Shown here: positions 1 to 7,869 of the stretch, piece by piece
How the letters are laid out: each line of letters starts with the position of its first letter
Position numbering within the stretch: position 1 is the first letter of the stretch
NCBI GenBank assembly: GCA_002440885.1
Contig: DJVY01000141.1
Coordinates: forward strand, 1-33,912
Source of the DNA: Bacteroidales bacterium UBA6244
GTDB lineage: Bacteria > Bacteroidota > Bacteroidia > Bacteroidales > F082
DNA: 33,912 nucleotides
Reading direction: 5' to 3'
Notes under the pieces: generated by a model
The model's input: only the letters and a program-made list of their open reading frames with translations
Databases searched by the model: none
What the model was told of the DNA's origin: nothing
Position numbers and translations under genes: made by a program

Positions 1-1
1 T

Positions 2-106
2 AAACAGGTCAATAATGAATATCGATTAACGAATGATACAGGATTGTCTTCGGGCTGCCCTCTACCTGATTACGAAATTAAAAAAGTAGATTATAAGATC
101 GCTTGA
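2..106 (+). CDS. possible C-terminal end of an upstream gene, truncated by the window edge
   Basis: An open frame enters from the left edge and closes with TGA at 104-106, giving about 34 residues that end in CPLPDYEIKKVDYKIA. The composition looks like ordinary protein, and the stop lies just before the promoter-like TACCTTTG box of the next gene, which fits the end of a transcription unit. No family can be recognised from so little sequence. It could equally be a chance open frame. Confidence 0.35.
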   Translation, partial: KQVNNEYRLTNDTGLSSGCPLPDYEIKKVDYKIA

Positions 107-119
107 AATATTAAATGAA

Positions 120-127
120 TACCTTTG
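120..127 (+). promoter_or_regulatory. TAnnTTTG promoter box upstream of the T9SS propeller gene
   Basis: TACCTTTG matches the Bacteroidetes -7 consensus TAnnTTTG. It lies 110 bp before the signal-peptide start at 238. It falls inside the longer open frame that begins at 115, which argues against that earlier start. No clear -33 element is visible. Confidence 0.45.
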
Positions 128-237
128 GCAGATATAAATCAAAAAGCATGAGAAGCAAGAAAAAACAACTGGAAAATAATTGCCTGCAAATCATTCCCTC
201 GGCCGCTCTCGCATTCTACCATCAACCCATCAAAACA

Positions 238-2316
238 ATGCGCTTAATGAAACCTCTTAACTTTTTATTTCTAACAGTGCTTCTGCTGTTTATGCTTAAT
301 GCCAGATCGCAATGGAATCCTTGTTTAGGCATCGAGGGAGGTTACATTACCGACATAATCCATCATGACACCTCCGTTTATATTATTGCTTCTGGTGCTG
401 GTGTTTTTTCAAAGGGAATCACGGAACAATCGTGGGGAGATAATATGTTACCCGGTAGTTTTAATAAAATCAGAAGTACCGGAACAGGGCTGTTCTGTAT
501 TAATTATTCCAACTTATACAGTTCCTTTGACAATGGTGTAACCTGGGAGGATGCTTCCGGACAATCTGGTATATATGATTTAGAAACTATCGATAGCGTG
601 CTTTTTATTGTTGCCGATGATGAATTATTACGATCTACTGATCAGGGAAATACATGGACTGAGGTGAGCCCTTTCCCCAATACCCCCAACTACTATCCCC
701 ACTTGTTTGCTGTTGGCAACCAGATTTTTTGCGCCGGTGACTATGGCGATTCGCTTTCTTTTTCATGCGATCTGGGGAATAACTGGACGAATATTCCCTT
801 GGTTGACTCTATTGCCAACATCGATGCAATCTATTATGCAGAAGACAGGATTTGGTTGGCGTACAATACGATAAGTAATTATTCGGGTGATCGGGTGAGT
901 GTATACAGCCTCGAAACCAACGCATGGGTTGCCATGAATGATTCCATACCACTGCAAACCTATGTAAATACCTTTTATGAACGAAACGGTTTGTTGCGAT
1001 GTGGCACCAGCAGTGGATTGTATTATCTGAATCCTCAGGACTCCATTTGGAAATACGAAAACAATTCAGGACTGGAAAGTAAAACAATATTTGCGGTGTG
1101 CTTAATCGGAGATACCACTTGGGCAGCAACTCCCAGCGGACCATTCTTCAGTTCAGGGAACTCCGCTTGGGTTTCGGATTTTAATAAGCTCCATCAGCGT
1201 CAGGTTTCTGAGGTGTTCAGAAACGGAAGCAGGCTGTATGCCCTTTCAGAAAATAAAATCTACTATACGGACAGTCTGGAGAATGGTTTTGAAGTGTTAA
1301 ACACCCAGGGGCTTTTTAATGCGTATGAGATTATAACCACTGACTCTGCCTGGTACGCTGCCTCTTCAGGTGGTTTTCTAATATCAGTCGATTCGGGCGC
1401 TACCTGGATTTCATATTCCCATGGACTTGAAGGCAGACCAGCAAGAGATATTGCCATAACATCAGGATACTATTTTTGTCACGTTTATGGAGGACTTTTT
1501 AGAACACGGCGTGATTCCATTTTTTGGGAAAGAGTTCCCAACGATCTTGGAACGGCTAATGTATGGGCGGTGAGTTCTCTAAACGACATAGTATTTGCCA
1601 TGGTTTATATGGAAGGGATTTTCAAATCAACAGATAATGGATCTGTTTTTCAACATGTTACCGAATCCGAAAGCGGAACGCCCGAAATGCATGTTGAGGA
1701 TCAGACCTTGTATATGCTAAAGGATTTTGGTCCGGTACTATCCACAACAGACTCCTGTACAGTATGGGAGGAATTTATTACCGTCTCAAATAATTCTACC
1801 ATGCTGACTTGCATGGATGTTTCTGACAATGGCGACGCAACAATCCTGGGGGGAGGCATGGTTTATATTGGATTAACTGACTATTATCTTGAATATTTTG
1901 AAAATCCACAAACAGGGTTTGGTATTGACATTGTCGACAATCTCCCTTTTTCGGGTTATCCATACATTCAAACTGTGTATAACGACAGGGGCAGACTATT
2001 TGCTTGCCCCAGTAACAATGGACTATATTTCAGGGATGATTTTTTGGTTCATGTTGAAGATCGTCCGGCTACAGACATGATTAACACCAATGGGTTTTAT
2101 ATTTATCCGAACCCTGCTTCTGACCAGGTTATTATTGACGTGCCGGCGAAAAACAACATCATCCGGTTACAAGTTTTTAACCTCAATGGTGAGCGATTGC
2201 AAACCCTTGAAACGGACAAAAATATTTTGGATGTCTCCGGTTTTAAAAAAGGCCTTTACGTGCTTGAAATAAGCACAATACAAGGAGTAACCAGAAAAAA
2301 GTTCATTGTTATGTAG
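238..2316 (+). CDS. secreted beta-propeller protein with T9SS type A sorting domain
   Basis: A 692-residue protein predicted to be exported by the Sec and then the type IX secretion system. Residues 1-24 form a signal peptide (basic MRLMK start, hydrophobic core, cleavage near NARS-Q). The body carries Asp-box/BNR-like motifs of the type SxDxGxTW, for example FDNGVTW near residue 96, TDQGNTW near 133, SCDLGNNW near 176, and later VDSGATW and TDNGSVF. These are typical of sialidase- or sortilin-like propeller blades. Residues 620-692 form a Por-type sorting tail beginning FYIYPNPASDQ and ending KKFIVM, with the usual LNGERL and GLYVLEIS blocks. The open frame extends back to 115, but that stretch has no signal character and overlaps a promoter box, so I start at ATG 238 (ATG 247 is also possible). 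No catalytic residues are recognisable. It may be an adhesin or a surface structural protein. Confidence 0.85.
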   Translation: MRLMKPLNFLFLTVLLLFMLNARSQWNPCLGIEGGYITDIIHHDTSVYIIASGAGVFSKGITEQSWGDNMLPGSFNKIRSTGTGLFCINYSNLYSSFDNGVTWEDASGQSGIYDLETIDSVLFIVADDELLRSTDQGNTWTEVSPFPNTPNYYPHLFAVGNQIFCAGDYGDSLSFSCDLGNNWTNIPLVDSIANIDAIYYAEDRIWLAYNTISNYSGDRVSVYSLETNAWVAMNDSIPLQTYVNTFYERNGLLRCGTSSGLYYLNPQDSIWKYENNSGLESKTIFAVCLIGDTTWAATPSGPFFSSGNSAWVSDFNKLHQRQVSEVFRNGSRLYALSENKIYYTDSLENGFEVLNTQGLFNAYEIITTDSAWYAASSGGFLISVDSGATWISYSHGLEGRPARDIAITSGYYFCHVYGGLFRTRRDSIFWERVPNDLGTANVWAVSSLNDIVFAMVYMEGIFKSTDNGSVFQHVTESESGTPEMHVEDQTLYMLKDFGPVLSTTDSCTVWEEFITVSNNSTMLTCMDVSDNGDATILGGGMVYIGLTDYYLEYFENPQTGFGIDIVDNLPFSGYPYIQTVYNDRGRLFACPSNNGLYFRDDFLVHVEDRPATDMINTNGFYIYPNPASDQVIIDVPAKNNIIRLQVFNLNGERLQTLETDKNILDVSGFKKGLYVLEISTIQGVTRKKFIVM

Positions 2317-2395
2317 TTCAGAACACCCACGCGCTGGCGCAGTTTCATGCCTGTGGCAAGCACGTTTACCTGGGTTTTCTTTTCATTATGTTTTT

Positions 2396-2403
2396 TATCT
2401 TTG
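2396..2403 (+). promoter_or_regulatory. TATCTTTG promoter-like box
   Basis: An exact TAnnTTTG match following a T-run. It is 267 bp upstream of the DUF6544 start, so a long leader containing both hairpins would be transcribed. If real, it would drive the DUF6544 / small peptide / hydrolase group. A chance match is quite possible. Confidence 0.3.
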
Positions 2404-2418
2404 TATGATGTCAGGAAT

Positions 2419-2452
2419 TATTTCAAATAAACCTGACGGTTTAATTGAAATA
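2419..2452. terminator. AT-rich inverted repeat, possible terminator
   Basis: Left arm 2419-2433 pairs with right arm 2438-2452 over 15 positions with a single mismatch, around a TGAC loop. The core AAACCTGACGGTTT resembles the short GC palindromes common between Bacteroidetes genes. It lies about 100 bp after the T9SS gene and could end its transcript. There is no clean T-tract, so a repeat-derived palindrome is an alternative. Confidence 0.4.
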
Positions 2453-2471
2453 GATGCTTTATAAACAGGGC

Positions 2472-2514
2472 AGCGTAGTTTCATATGCCTGTTGTAGACA
2501 AGCGAAACTACACT
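2472..2514. repeat. imperfect palindrome with GTAGTTTC/GAAACTAC arms
   Basis: GTAGTTTC (2475-2482) and GAAACTAC (2504-2511) form the arms. Inside, GCCTGT and ACAAGC pair with one mismatch around a TGTAG loop. A degenerate relative of the left half (AGTTTCATGCCTGT, followed by GCAAGC) occurs about 140 bp upstream at 2336-2362. Two related copies in one gap suggest a dispersed repeat family rather than a regulatory site. Confidence 0.4.
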
Positions 2515-2670
2515 GAGAGAAAGGGTACGGCAATTATCCGCTCGTTATCGTTGTTAATGAAGGAAAGAAATAACTAAGTTTAGCTCAATGAACTCAGAGA
2601 TGTAGGAACATGAAAAGTTATAAAAGTTAAATAGTATAGTTAAACTAATTAGACCTAAAAATATACAGTC

Positions 2671-3774
2671 ATGAAGTACCTTTTTTCAATCATCGTTTTT
2701 CTGCACGGAACCATTCATCTAATGGGCTTTGCCAAAGGTTTTAAATTGGCACATATTCAAAATCTGGCCTCGGAAATTTCAACAACATCGGCTATTTTTT
2801 GGTTTGTGGCATCTTCACTATTTATCATTTCAGCTGTTGGTTTTCTGCTTGACAAGAATTTTTGGCTCCTTTTTGCGATACTTGCCGTTGCAATTTCAAG
2901 CATTCTGATTGTCAGTACATGGAGCGATTCCAAATTCGGTATGATCCCCAATGTGGTAATTTTATTAGTTGTGGTGATTTCACTTGCATCAATAAGCATG
3001 AACAAAATGACTACCCGTGAAACGCAGAAAATTCTTTCCGGGATAGACAGTTCTGCATCAAAAATTATTACCGATACTGATGTCGAAGAACTTCCAGCCC
3101 CGGTGTATAAATGGATACAAAATACCGGCATGATAGGAAAACCTGCCATACGGTCAGTTTATGCAAAACAGAAAGCCCTGATGAAAATGAAACCGGAACA
3201 AAAAGATTGGAAATCGGCAGAAGCCGAGCAATACGCAACAATGGATGTCCCGGCCTTTATCTGGACAGTGACAATGAATATGGCACCATTGATAAAAATA
3301 AAGGGCCGCGACAAGTTTGTAGACGGCAAAGGCGAAATGCTTATAAAAATAAACTCCTTAATCAATGTAGTTAACGAAAAAGGGGAACGCATGGATGAAG
3401 GTACTATGCAGCGCTTTTTGGGTGAATTGGTTTGGTATCCTTCGCTGGCGTTAAGCCCTTACATAAGTTGGGAAACTAATGACGAATTTTCGGCAAAAGC
3501 AACCATGAATTATAATGGAACAACCGGAAGCGGCACCTTCTATTTTGATGAAAAGGGTGATTTTATAAAATTTATTGCTTTGCGCTTTAAAGGAAACGAA
3601 GCAGATGCGAAGCGTTATCCATGGATTTTAACAGTTGACGATTATGCCGTATTTGAGGGTATTAAAGTGCCTTCGAAAATGAAAGCCACATGGAAACTTG
3701 ATGAAGGGGACTGGACATGGTTAAACCTTGAGATAACTGACATCAAATACAATATCACCACAATAATCAATTAA
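2671..3774 (+). CDS. DUF6544 family membrane protein
   Basis: A 367-residue protein. The first ~110 residues hold about four hydrophobic helices (around residues 1-20, 43-60, 64-84 and 90-107). The remaining ~250 residues form a soluble domain with the layout I associate with DUF6544: LPAPVYKWI near the start, a WKSAEAEQY segment, a PAFIWTVTMNM strand, GKGEMLIKI, and a FLGELVWYPSLAL block, then beta-strand-rich sequence. Members of this family are uncharacterised, and I see no catalytic motif. The domain looks like a lipocalin- or LolA-like sheet held at the membrane (inference). A 29-codon membrane peptide follows after 16 bp and a lipoprotein hydrolase after that, so the three may share a transcript. 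The stretch is visibly more AT-rich than the operon downstream of 5.5 kb. Confidence 0.75.
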   Translation: MKYLFSIIVFLHGTIHLMGFAKGFKLAHIQNLASEISTTSAIFWFVASSLFIISAVGFLLDKNFWLLFAILAVAISSILIVSTWSDSKFGMIPNVVILLVVVISLASISMNKMTTRETQKILSGIDSSASKIITDTDVEELPAPVYKWIQNTGMIGKPAIRSVYAKQKALMKMKPEQKDWKSAEAEQYATMDVPAFIWTVTMNMAPLIKIKGRDKFVDGKGEMLIKINSLINVVNEKGERMDEGTMQRFLGELVWYPSLALSPYISWETNDEFSAKATMNYNGTTGSGTFYFDEKGDFIKFIALRFKGNEADAKRYPWILTVDDYAVFEGIKVPSKMKATWKLDEGDWTWLNLEITDIKYNITTIIN

Positions 3775-3790
3775 AAAAACAGGATTAGCC

Positions 3791-3880
3791 ATGAGTTACT
3801 TTAAAATTTTGGGAATTGCCTTCGGTTTGGCGGCTATTTTTGTATTAATCGTCATGGTTGCTTCGGTGTTTCTGTATTAA
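3791..3880 (+). CDS. 29-residue single-pass membrane peptide
   Basis: ATG at 3791 opens a 29-codon frame closing with TAA at 3878-3880. The product begins MSYFKILGIAFGLAA, continues as one uninterrupted hydrophobic helix and ends with a short aromatic tail (VFLY). It begins 16 bp after the DUF6544 stop. A positively charged residue near the N-terminus followed by a helix of about 20 residues is what a small membrane subunit or accessory peptide looks like. No family is recognised. The evidence is composition and position only. Confidence 0.45.
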   Translation: MSYFKILGIAFGLAAIFVLIVMVASVFLY

Positions 3881-3972
3881 CCAGAATTTTACATCATGAT
3901 AATTAAAACAAAAAGAATTGGAAAAAATGAATTTAGAAAAATGGTTGAACACATATAAATGAAAGGTTAAAA

Positions 3973-5007
3973 ATGAAAAAGGCAATATGGCTAATCATCA
4001 CACTTTTATCACTTCAATCGTGTTTATCCGAATCTGAAAAGGGAGCAACTTTTCTAACAGAAGCAAGCCTGACCAAGGGTTTCAACTACCCCTATTTTCT
4101 ATACATCCCGGAGGGGGCATCGCTCGAAAAAGAATTAGTGCTTATCGTAGAACCCAATAATTCAGGTTTCGCTGACGATGATTTGGATAAACATATTGAA
4201 AAGGCTAAGCGAACTGCATCACTCGATTTTTATCCTGGAAACTATGCGGCACGAGAACTAAAATATCCTCTTCTGGTACCGGTTTTTCCACGTTCTGAAA
4301 GTGAATGGAAAATATATACACATGCTTTGGACAGGGATGTCATGTTGCAAAAAAACAACTTGCTCGAACGAATAGACCTTCAACTGCTGGCAATGGTTAA
4401 AGATGCAAAAAGTAAACTTGCTGAGTCGGGTCATTCCATTCATGATAAGTTCTTTATGACCGGGTTTTCCGCTTCGGGTAGTTTTACAAACCGGTTTACT
4501 TTACTTCATCCTGATAAGATACAGGCTGCCGCAGCCGGTGGGTTGAATGGGCTGTTGGCTTTGCCTATAGATAGTATTCGCAACAAAAATTTAAATTATC
4601 CTTTAGGCACAAATGATTTCAAGGATTCCTTCAATCAGGAATTTCAAAGAACAGCCTTTCTAAATACACCACAATTCTATTTTATGGGAGAGAATGATGG
4701 AAATGATGCCATTCCGTATAATGATGCTTTTGACCAGGATGAAAGAGAATTGATTTATGAATTTTTGGGTGAAGAAATGCTCCACAAAAGATGGAAGACT
4801 TGTGCAGATATTTATAAAAATGAAGGGGTAAATGCCACGATTAAAACATATAGAAACATTGGTCATGAGCATCCTGATAGCGTAAAACAAGAAATAGTTG
4901 AATTCTTTAAAAAGAGTTTGGATACTGACCATGAAATAATAGTTGATGTACCTGAATCTCAACTCTATGTTAGAATTCGTGGAAATACAGAAAAACATAC
5001 AAAATGA
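3973..5007 (+). CDS. lipoprotein alpha/beta-hydrolase (esterase-like)
   Basis: A 344-residue lipoprotein. The signal sequence ends in the lipobox SLQSC, with Cys17 as the acylation site. It is followed by SESEK, an acidic stretch like the lipoprotein export signals that send some Bacteroidetes lipoproteins to the cell surface (inference). The fold is an alpha/beta hydrolase: a nucleophile elbow at residues 164-169 (GFSASG, Ser166), a likely acid at Asp242 in MGENDGND, and His298 in NIGHEHP. The elbow is GxSxSG rather than a strict GxSxG. FANRF/TNRF-type sequence after the elbow recalls PHB-depolymerase- or feruloyl-esterase-like hydrolases. The substrate is unknown. It lies 92 bp after the membrane peptide and probably in the same transcript. 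Confidence 0.75.
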   Translation: MKKAIWLIITLLSLQSCLSESEKGATFLTEASLTKGFNYPYFLYIPEGASLEKELVLIVEPNNSGFADDDLDKHIEKAKRTASLDFYPGNYAARELKYPLLVPVFPRSESEWKIYTHALDRDVMLQKNNLLERIDLQLLAMVKDAKSKLAESGHSIHDKFFMTGFSASGSFTNRFTLLHPDKIQAAAAGGLNGLLALPIDSIRNKNLNYPLGTNDFKDSFNQEFQRTAFLNTPQFYFMGENDGNDAIPYNDAFDQDERELIYEFLGEEMLHKRWKTCADIYKNEGVNATIKTYRNIGHEHPDSVKQEIVEFFKKSLDTDHEIIVDVPESQLYVRIRGNTEKHTK

Positions 5008-5075
5008 ATTACAATACAAAAGAGCTGAGCCCCGAAAAAACGGGTCACAATGCTTACATCATCTGCTGCCTGTAA
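5004..5075 (+). pseudogene. 23-codon frame overlapping the hydrolase stop, possible gene relic
   Basis: ATG 5004-5006 overlaps the hydrolase stop TGA in the ATGA arrangement typical of translational coupling. It opens a 23-residue frame starting MNYNTKELSPEKTGHNAY and ending IICCL before TAA. The start looks like a real soluble protein, but the frame closes at once and nothing recognisable continues in other frames. It may be the 5' remnant of a decayed third gene, or chance. Confidence 0.2.
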
Positions 5076-5570
5076 ATCTACTCCACAGTATAGTGCAAGC
5101 CCCCGCTCAATTGAGTTTTTAACCATGTTGGGCTAAGCCGCTAGTAATCAATCATCCTGTTTATGGAGATTGGAAATTATTGGCTGGTTTTTGTGCGGTT
5201 AATTTTGGCCTTATGATCACGTTTTTATTAACAAACTCCACCCCTGAGCTTAGAGCGTACTAACCCGACAACCCACATTATCCCCAACAAAATTTTCGCC
5301 TGAATCAACACACGCGATCATGCTGACATTTTTCAAATCGACTTTCAGGTGACTTCCGGAAAATGATTCCTGATTGCACACTTTTATCTTATTTGTATAC
5401 TGTGTGTTACGTACATATTTTTGAAAAGAAAAATTTTTTTTGCACATGTATTTTTAACATTAAAATGACATAATATTGCATAAAATATCAAGAATAAAGT
5501 TGTACGAATTTTTCATTTTTAAAAGATCAAAAAATAAGGTTAACACATCATTTAATGCCTTAAAAAAGAA
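5008..5570. other. 563-bp intergenic region without a convincing gene
   Basis: Apart from the short relic frame at its left end, I see no gene. A 65-codon minus-strand frame at 5250-5447 has no recognisable domain and no plausible upstream signals. A TAATTTTG promoter-like octamer sits at 5200-5207 with no gene close behind. The last 150 bp (5420-5570) are strongly AT-rich and probably hold the promoter of the kamA operon, although no exact TAnnTTTG box is present there. Confidence 0.5.
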
Positions 5571-6833
5571 ATGAAACCAAAAAATGTTTTGATGTCAAAA
5601 TCTTCACATGTTCAGGAAGATCTTGACGAACCTCCGCCTTCCGGAGACGCAGTTGGTTTAATAAACGGACTTGCAAAAACTGCCACCACACCTTCAACCG
5701 AAACCTTTCCTGTATCAAACCTCGCTGAAGCTTTTCGGAGTAACTATTTCCCAACAGTTTCTACTGAAAAGTGGAACGACTGGAAATGGCAGGTACGTAA
5801 CAGTTTTACTTCCTTTGAAGCCCTCGAACAAGTGATATCGCTTACCGACGATGAAAAAGGATTTAAAGAACAGTCGCTGAACCTGCCTATACGCATCACC
5901 CCGTATTATGCCGCGCTTATCGTGTCGCAAAACCAACTGCAACCGCTGCGCAAAACCATGGTTCCCACCCTCGATGAACTTCTCGTTTCTCCCGGCGAAG
6001 AATCTGATCCGCTTGGCGAAGAACATGACAGCCCTGTGCCACTGATAGTTCATCGGTATCCTGACAGGGTTCTGTTTCTGGCTACTGGATTTTGCTCGGC
6101 TTTTTGCCGTTATTGCACGCGGTCGCACATGGTGTCGAAAAAGGACAAAATGCACGCCGGAACACCTCAAATCGATCGTGCCCTGGCCTACATCAGGCAA
6201 CATACCGAAATCAGGGATGTCATCATTTCGGGTGGCGATCCGCTTACCTTGTCGGATGAACGCATCGAATACCTTTTGAGTGGCTTGCGTGCCATCGAAC
6301 ATGTTGAAATGATCAGACTTGGTACAAAAGTACCCGCCGTGCTGCCCATGCGTATCACCAAGAAGCTCACCGACATGCTCAAAAAATATCACCCGCTGTT
6401 CATGAGCCTGCACTTTACCCATCCCGATGAACTTACCCCGGAAACACGCGAAGCCTGTATCCGTTTGGCTGATGCCGGTATCCCATTGGGAAGCCAGACC
6501 GTTCTGCTAAAAGGCGTGAACGACGAAGGAGATGTGTACCGCAAACTGACACACGAGCTGCTGAAGGTAAGGGTAAAACCTTATTATCTGTATCAATGTG
6601 ACCCCATACCGGGTTCGGCGCATTTCCGCACCAGCGTTGACAAAGGGCTTGAAATCATTAAACATTTGCGGGGGTTCACTTCAGGTTACGCCATACCGCA
6701 CTATGTAATCGATGCCCCCGGTGGCGGTGGAAAAATTCCTCTCTTACCGGAATATTTTGTGGCCAAAGAAAACAACCAGGTGATATTGCGCAACTACGAG
6801 GGAAAATTATACAACTATCCCGACTACGTATAG
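5571..6833 (+). CDS. kamA: lysine 2,3-aminomutase (radical SAM, PLP)
   Basis: Converts L-lysine to beta-lysine using S-adenosylmethionine, a [4Fe-4S] cluster and pyridoxal phosphate. The cluster motif CxxxCxxC is at Cys175, Cys179 and Cys182 (FCSAFCRYC). The SAM-binding GGDPL is at 221-225. The PLP lysine is Lys388 in APGGGGK. The acidic residues that hold the lysine side chain in the clostridial enzyme (Asp293, Asp330) align with Asp344 (YQCDP) and Asp381 (VIDAP). The spacings Asp-Asp 37 and Asp-Lys 7 are identical, so lysine rather than glutamate is the likely substrate. Against the clostridial protein, about 50 low-complexity residues are added at the N-terminus and about 45, including its Cys-rich tail, are missing at the C-terminus. 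Met8 (5592) is an alternative start. It is the first gene of an operon with two ATP-grasp ligases and a GNAT, and no lysine-fermentation genes are nearby. Confidence 0.93.
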   Translation: MKPKNVLMSKSSHVQEDLDEPPPSGDAVGLINGLAKTATTPSTETFPVSNLAEAFRSNYFPTVSTEKWNDWKWQVRNSFTSFEALEQVISLTDDEKGFKEQSLNLPIRITPYYAALIVSQNQLQPLRKTMVPTLDELLVSPGEESDPLGEEHDSPVPLIVHRYPDRVLFLATGFCSAFCRYCTRSHMVSKKDKMHAGTPQIDRALAYIRQHTEIRDVIISGGDPLTLSDERIEYLLSGLRAIEHVEMIRLGTKVPAVLPMRITKKLTDMLKKYHPLFMSLHFTHPDELTPETREACIRLADAGIPLGSQTVLLKGVNDEGDVYRKLTHELLKVRVKPYYLYQCDPIPGSAHFRTSVDKGLEIIKHLRGFTSGYAIPHYVIDAPGGGGKIPLLPEYFVAKENNQVILRNYEGKLYNYPDYV

Positions 6834-6872
6834 CGTTATACTGCTGCTTAAATTGCTTTAAAACATACTGAA

Positions 6873-7862
6873 ATGACAATAGGATTAACCTATGACTTGA
6901 GATCTGAGTACCTTAAAATGGGGTTCTCGGAGGAAGAAACGGCCGAATTCGATAAGGAGGATACCATCGAAGCGATCGAAAATACGCTGCATCAACTTGG
7001 ATATCAAACCGAACGTATCGGACACCTGAAACAGCTGGTAGGAAAGCTGGCGGCGGGTCATCGCTGGGATCTGGTGTTTAATATTTGCGAGGGCATGTAT
7101 GGCATCGGCCGTGAGGCTCAGGTGCCGGCTTTGTTGGATGGATTTAACATCCCTTATGTGTTTTCAAATCCTTTGGTGCTTGCGCTAACCCTCGATAAAG
7201 GCCTCACAAAACGCGTGATAAGAGATGCCGGACTTCCTACTCCCGATTTTGCAGTAGTGTATAAAATAACTGATATCGAGACCGTACACCTGAATTTCCC
7301 TTTGTTCGTGAAACCTTTGGGCGAAGGAACAGGGAAAGGCATTAACAGCCATTCTATCGTCAATAATTTTACCGAGCTCAGCAACACCTGCCAGGCGTTG
7401 CTAAAGACTTTTGAGCAACCGGTTTTGGTTGAAACTTTTTTGAGTGGTCGTGAGTTTACTGTGGGGATTACAGGCACGGGTGAGTTGGCGGCAACAACAG
7501 GAACAATGGAAATTCTACAGCGTGAAAATGCTGAAAAAGGGCTTTACTCCTACAGCAACAAAGAAAATTACCAAAGCCTGATCGATTATATCGCGTTGGA
7601 AGAAGAGCCTTTGAAAAGTCAATGCGAAAATCTCGCCCTTAAATCCTATAAACTATTGCAATGTGAAGATGGCGGACGCGTAGATATGCGCATGGACGGT
7701 GCGGGCGTGCTCCATTTTCTGGAAATCAATCCGCTGGCGGGTCTACATCCCGTGCATTCCGATTTGCCCATCCTGAGCCGCCTGAATGGTGTGTCCTACA
7801 ATGAATTAATGAAAAGAATAATGGATTCGGCCACGAAAAAACTTATTCGCTCAAATAAATAA
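6873..7862 (+). CDS. Ddl-like ATP-grasp ligase A
   Basis: A 329-residue ATP-grasp enzyme of the D-alanine-D-alanine ligase type, expected to join a carboxylate to an amine through an acyl-phosphate. Visible are the N-terminal FNICEG block (69-74), REAQVPALLDGFNIPY (80-95), the ATP lysine Lys147 in VKPLGEGTGKG, VETFLSGREFTV (186-197), and the metal/phosphate residues Arg269, Asp271, Glu284 and Asn286 (GGRVDMRMD and FLEINPLAG). At the positions that set substrate choice in E. coli DdlB, Ser150 aligns with Thr153 and Tyr216 with Glu231 (SNKE), by my manual alignment. This suggests a substrate other than D-Ala. It starts 39 bp after kamA and ends 7 bp before ligase B. Annotation pipelines will probably call it D-Ala-D-Ala ligase, and I consider that misleading here. 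Confidence 0.85.
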   Translation: MTIGLTYDLRSEYLKMGFSEEETAEFDKEDTIEAIENTLHQLGYQTERIGHLKQLVGKLAAGHRWDLVFNICEGMYGIGREAQVPALLDGFNIPYVFSNPLVLALTLDKGLTKRVIRDAGLPTPDFAVVYKITDIETVHLNFPLFVKPLGEGTGKGINSHSIVNNFTELSNTCQALLKTFEQPVLVETFLSGREFTVGITGTGELAATTGTMEILQRENAEKGLYSYSNKENYQSLIDYIALEEEPLKSQCENLALKSYKLLQCEDGGRVDMRMDGAGVLHFLEINPLAGLHPVHSDLPILSRLNGVSYNELMKRIMDSATKKLIRSNK

Positions 7863-7869
7863 AAATGCC

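Larger units (their letters stand above)
2317..2670. other. 354-bp intergenic region with hairpins and a promoter-like box
   Basis: No convincing gene lies here. The region holds a TATCTTTG box at 2396-2403, an AT-rich 15-bp hairpin at 2419-2452, a second imperfect palindrome at 2472-2514, and a degenerate partial copy of that second element near 2336-2362. The rest, 2515-2670, is plain AT-rich leader sequence before the DUF6544 gene. Confidence 0.6.

Noticed and set aside
115..237. N-terminal extension of the first T9SS gene from ATG 115
   Set aside because: The 41 added residues are basic and unlike a signal peptide, and the TACCTTTG box at 120-127 lies inside it.
3896..3958. 20-codon plus-strand frame (MIIKTKRIGKNEFRKMVEHI)
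   Set aside because: Very short, Lys-rich from AT-rich DNA, with no coupling or conservation evidence.
5136..5150. GCCGCTAGTAATC, resembling a conserved 16S rRNA segment
   Set aside because: Only about 13 bases match and the flanks are unrelated to rRNA; chance.
5250..5447. 65-codon minus-strand frame in the 563-bp gap
   Set aside because: No recognisable domain, no promoter box and no neighbour on that strand; most likely a chance frame.
5715..6422. 235-codon minus-strand frame
   Set aside because: Lies wholly opposite kamA, whose protein is clearly real; a shadow frame.
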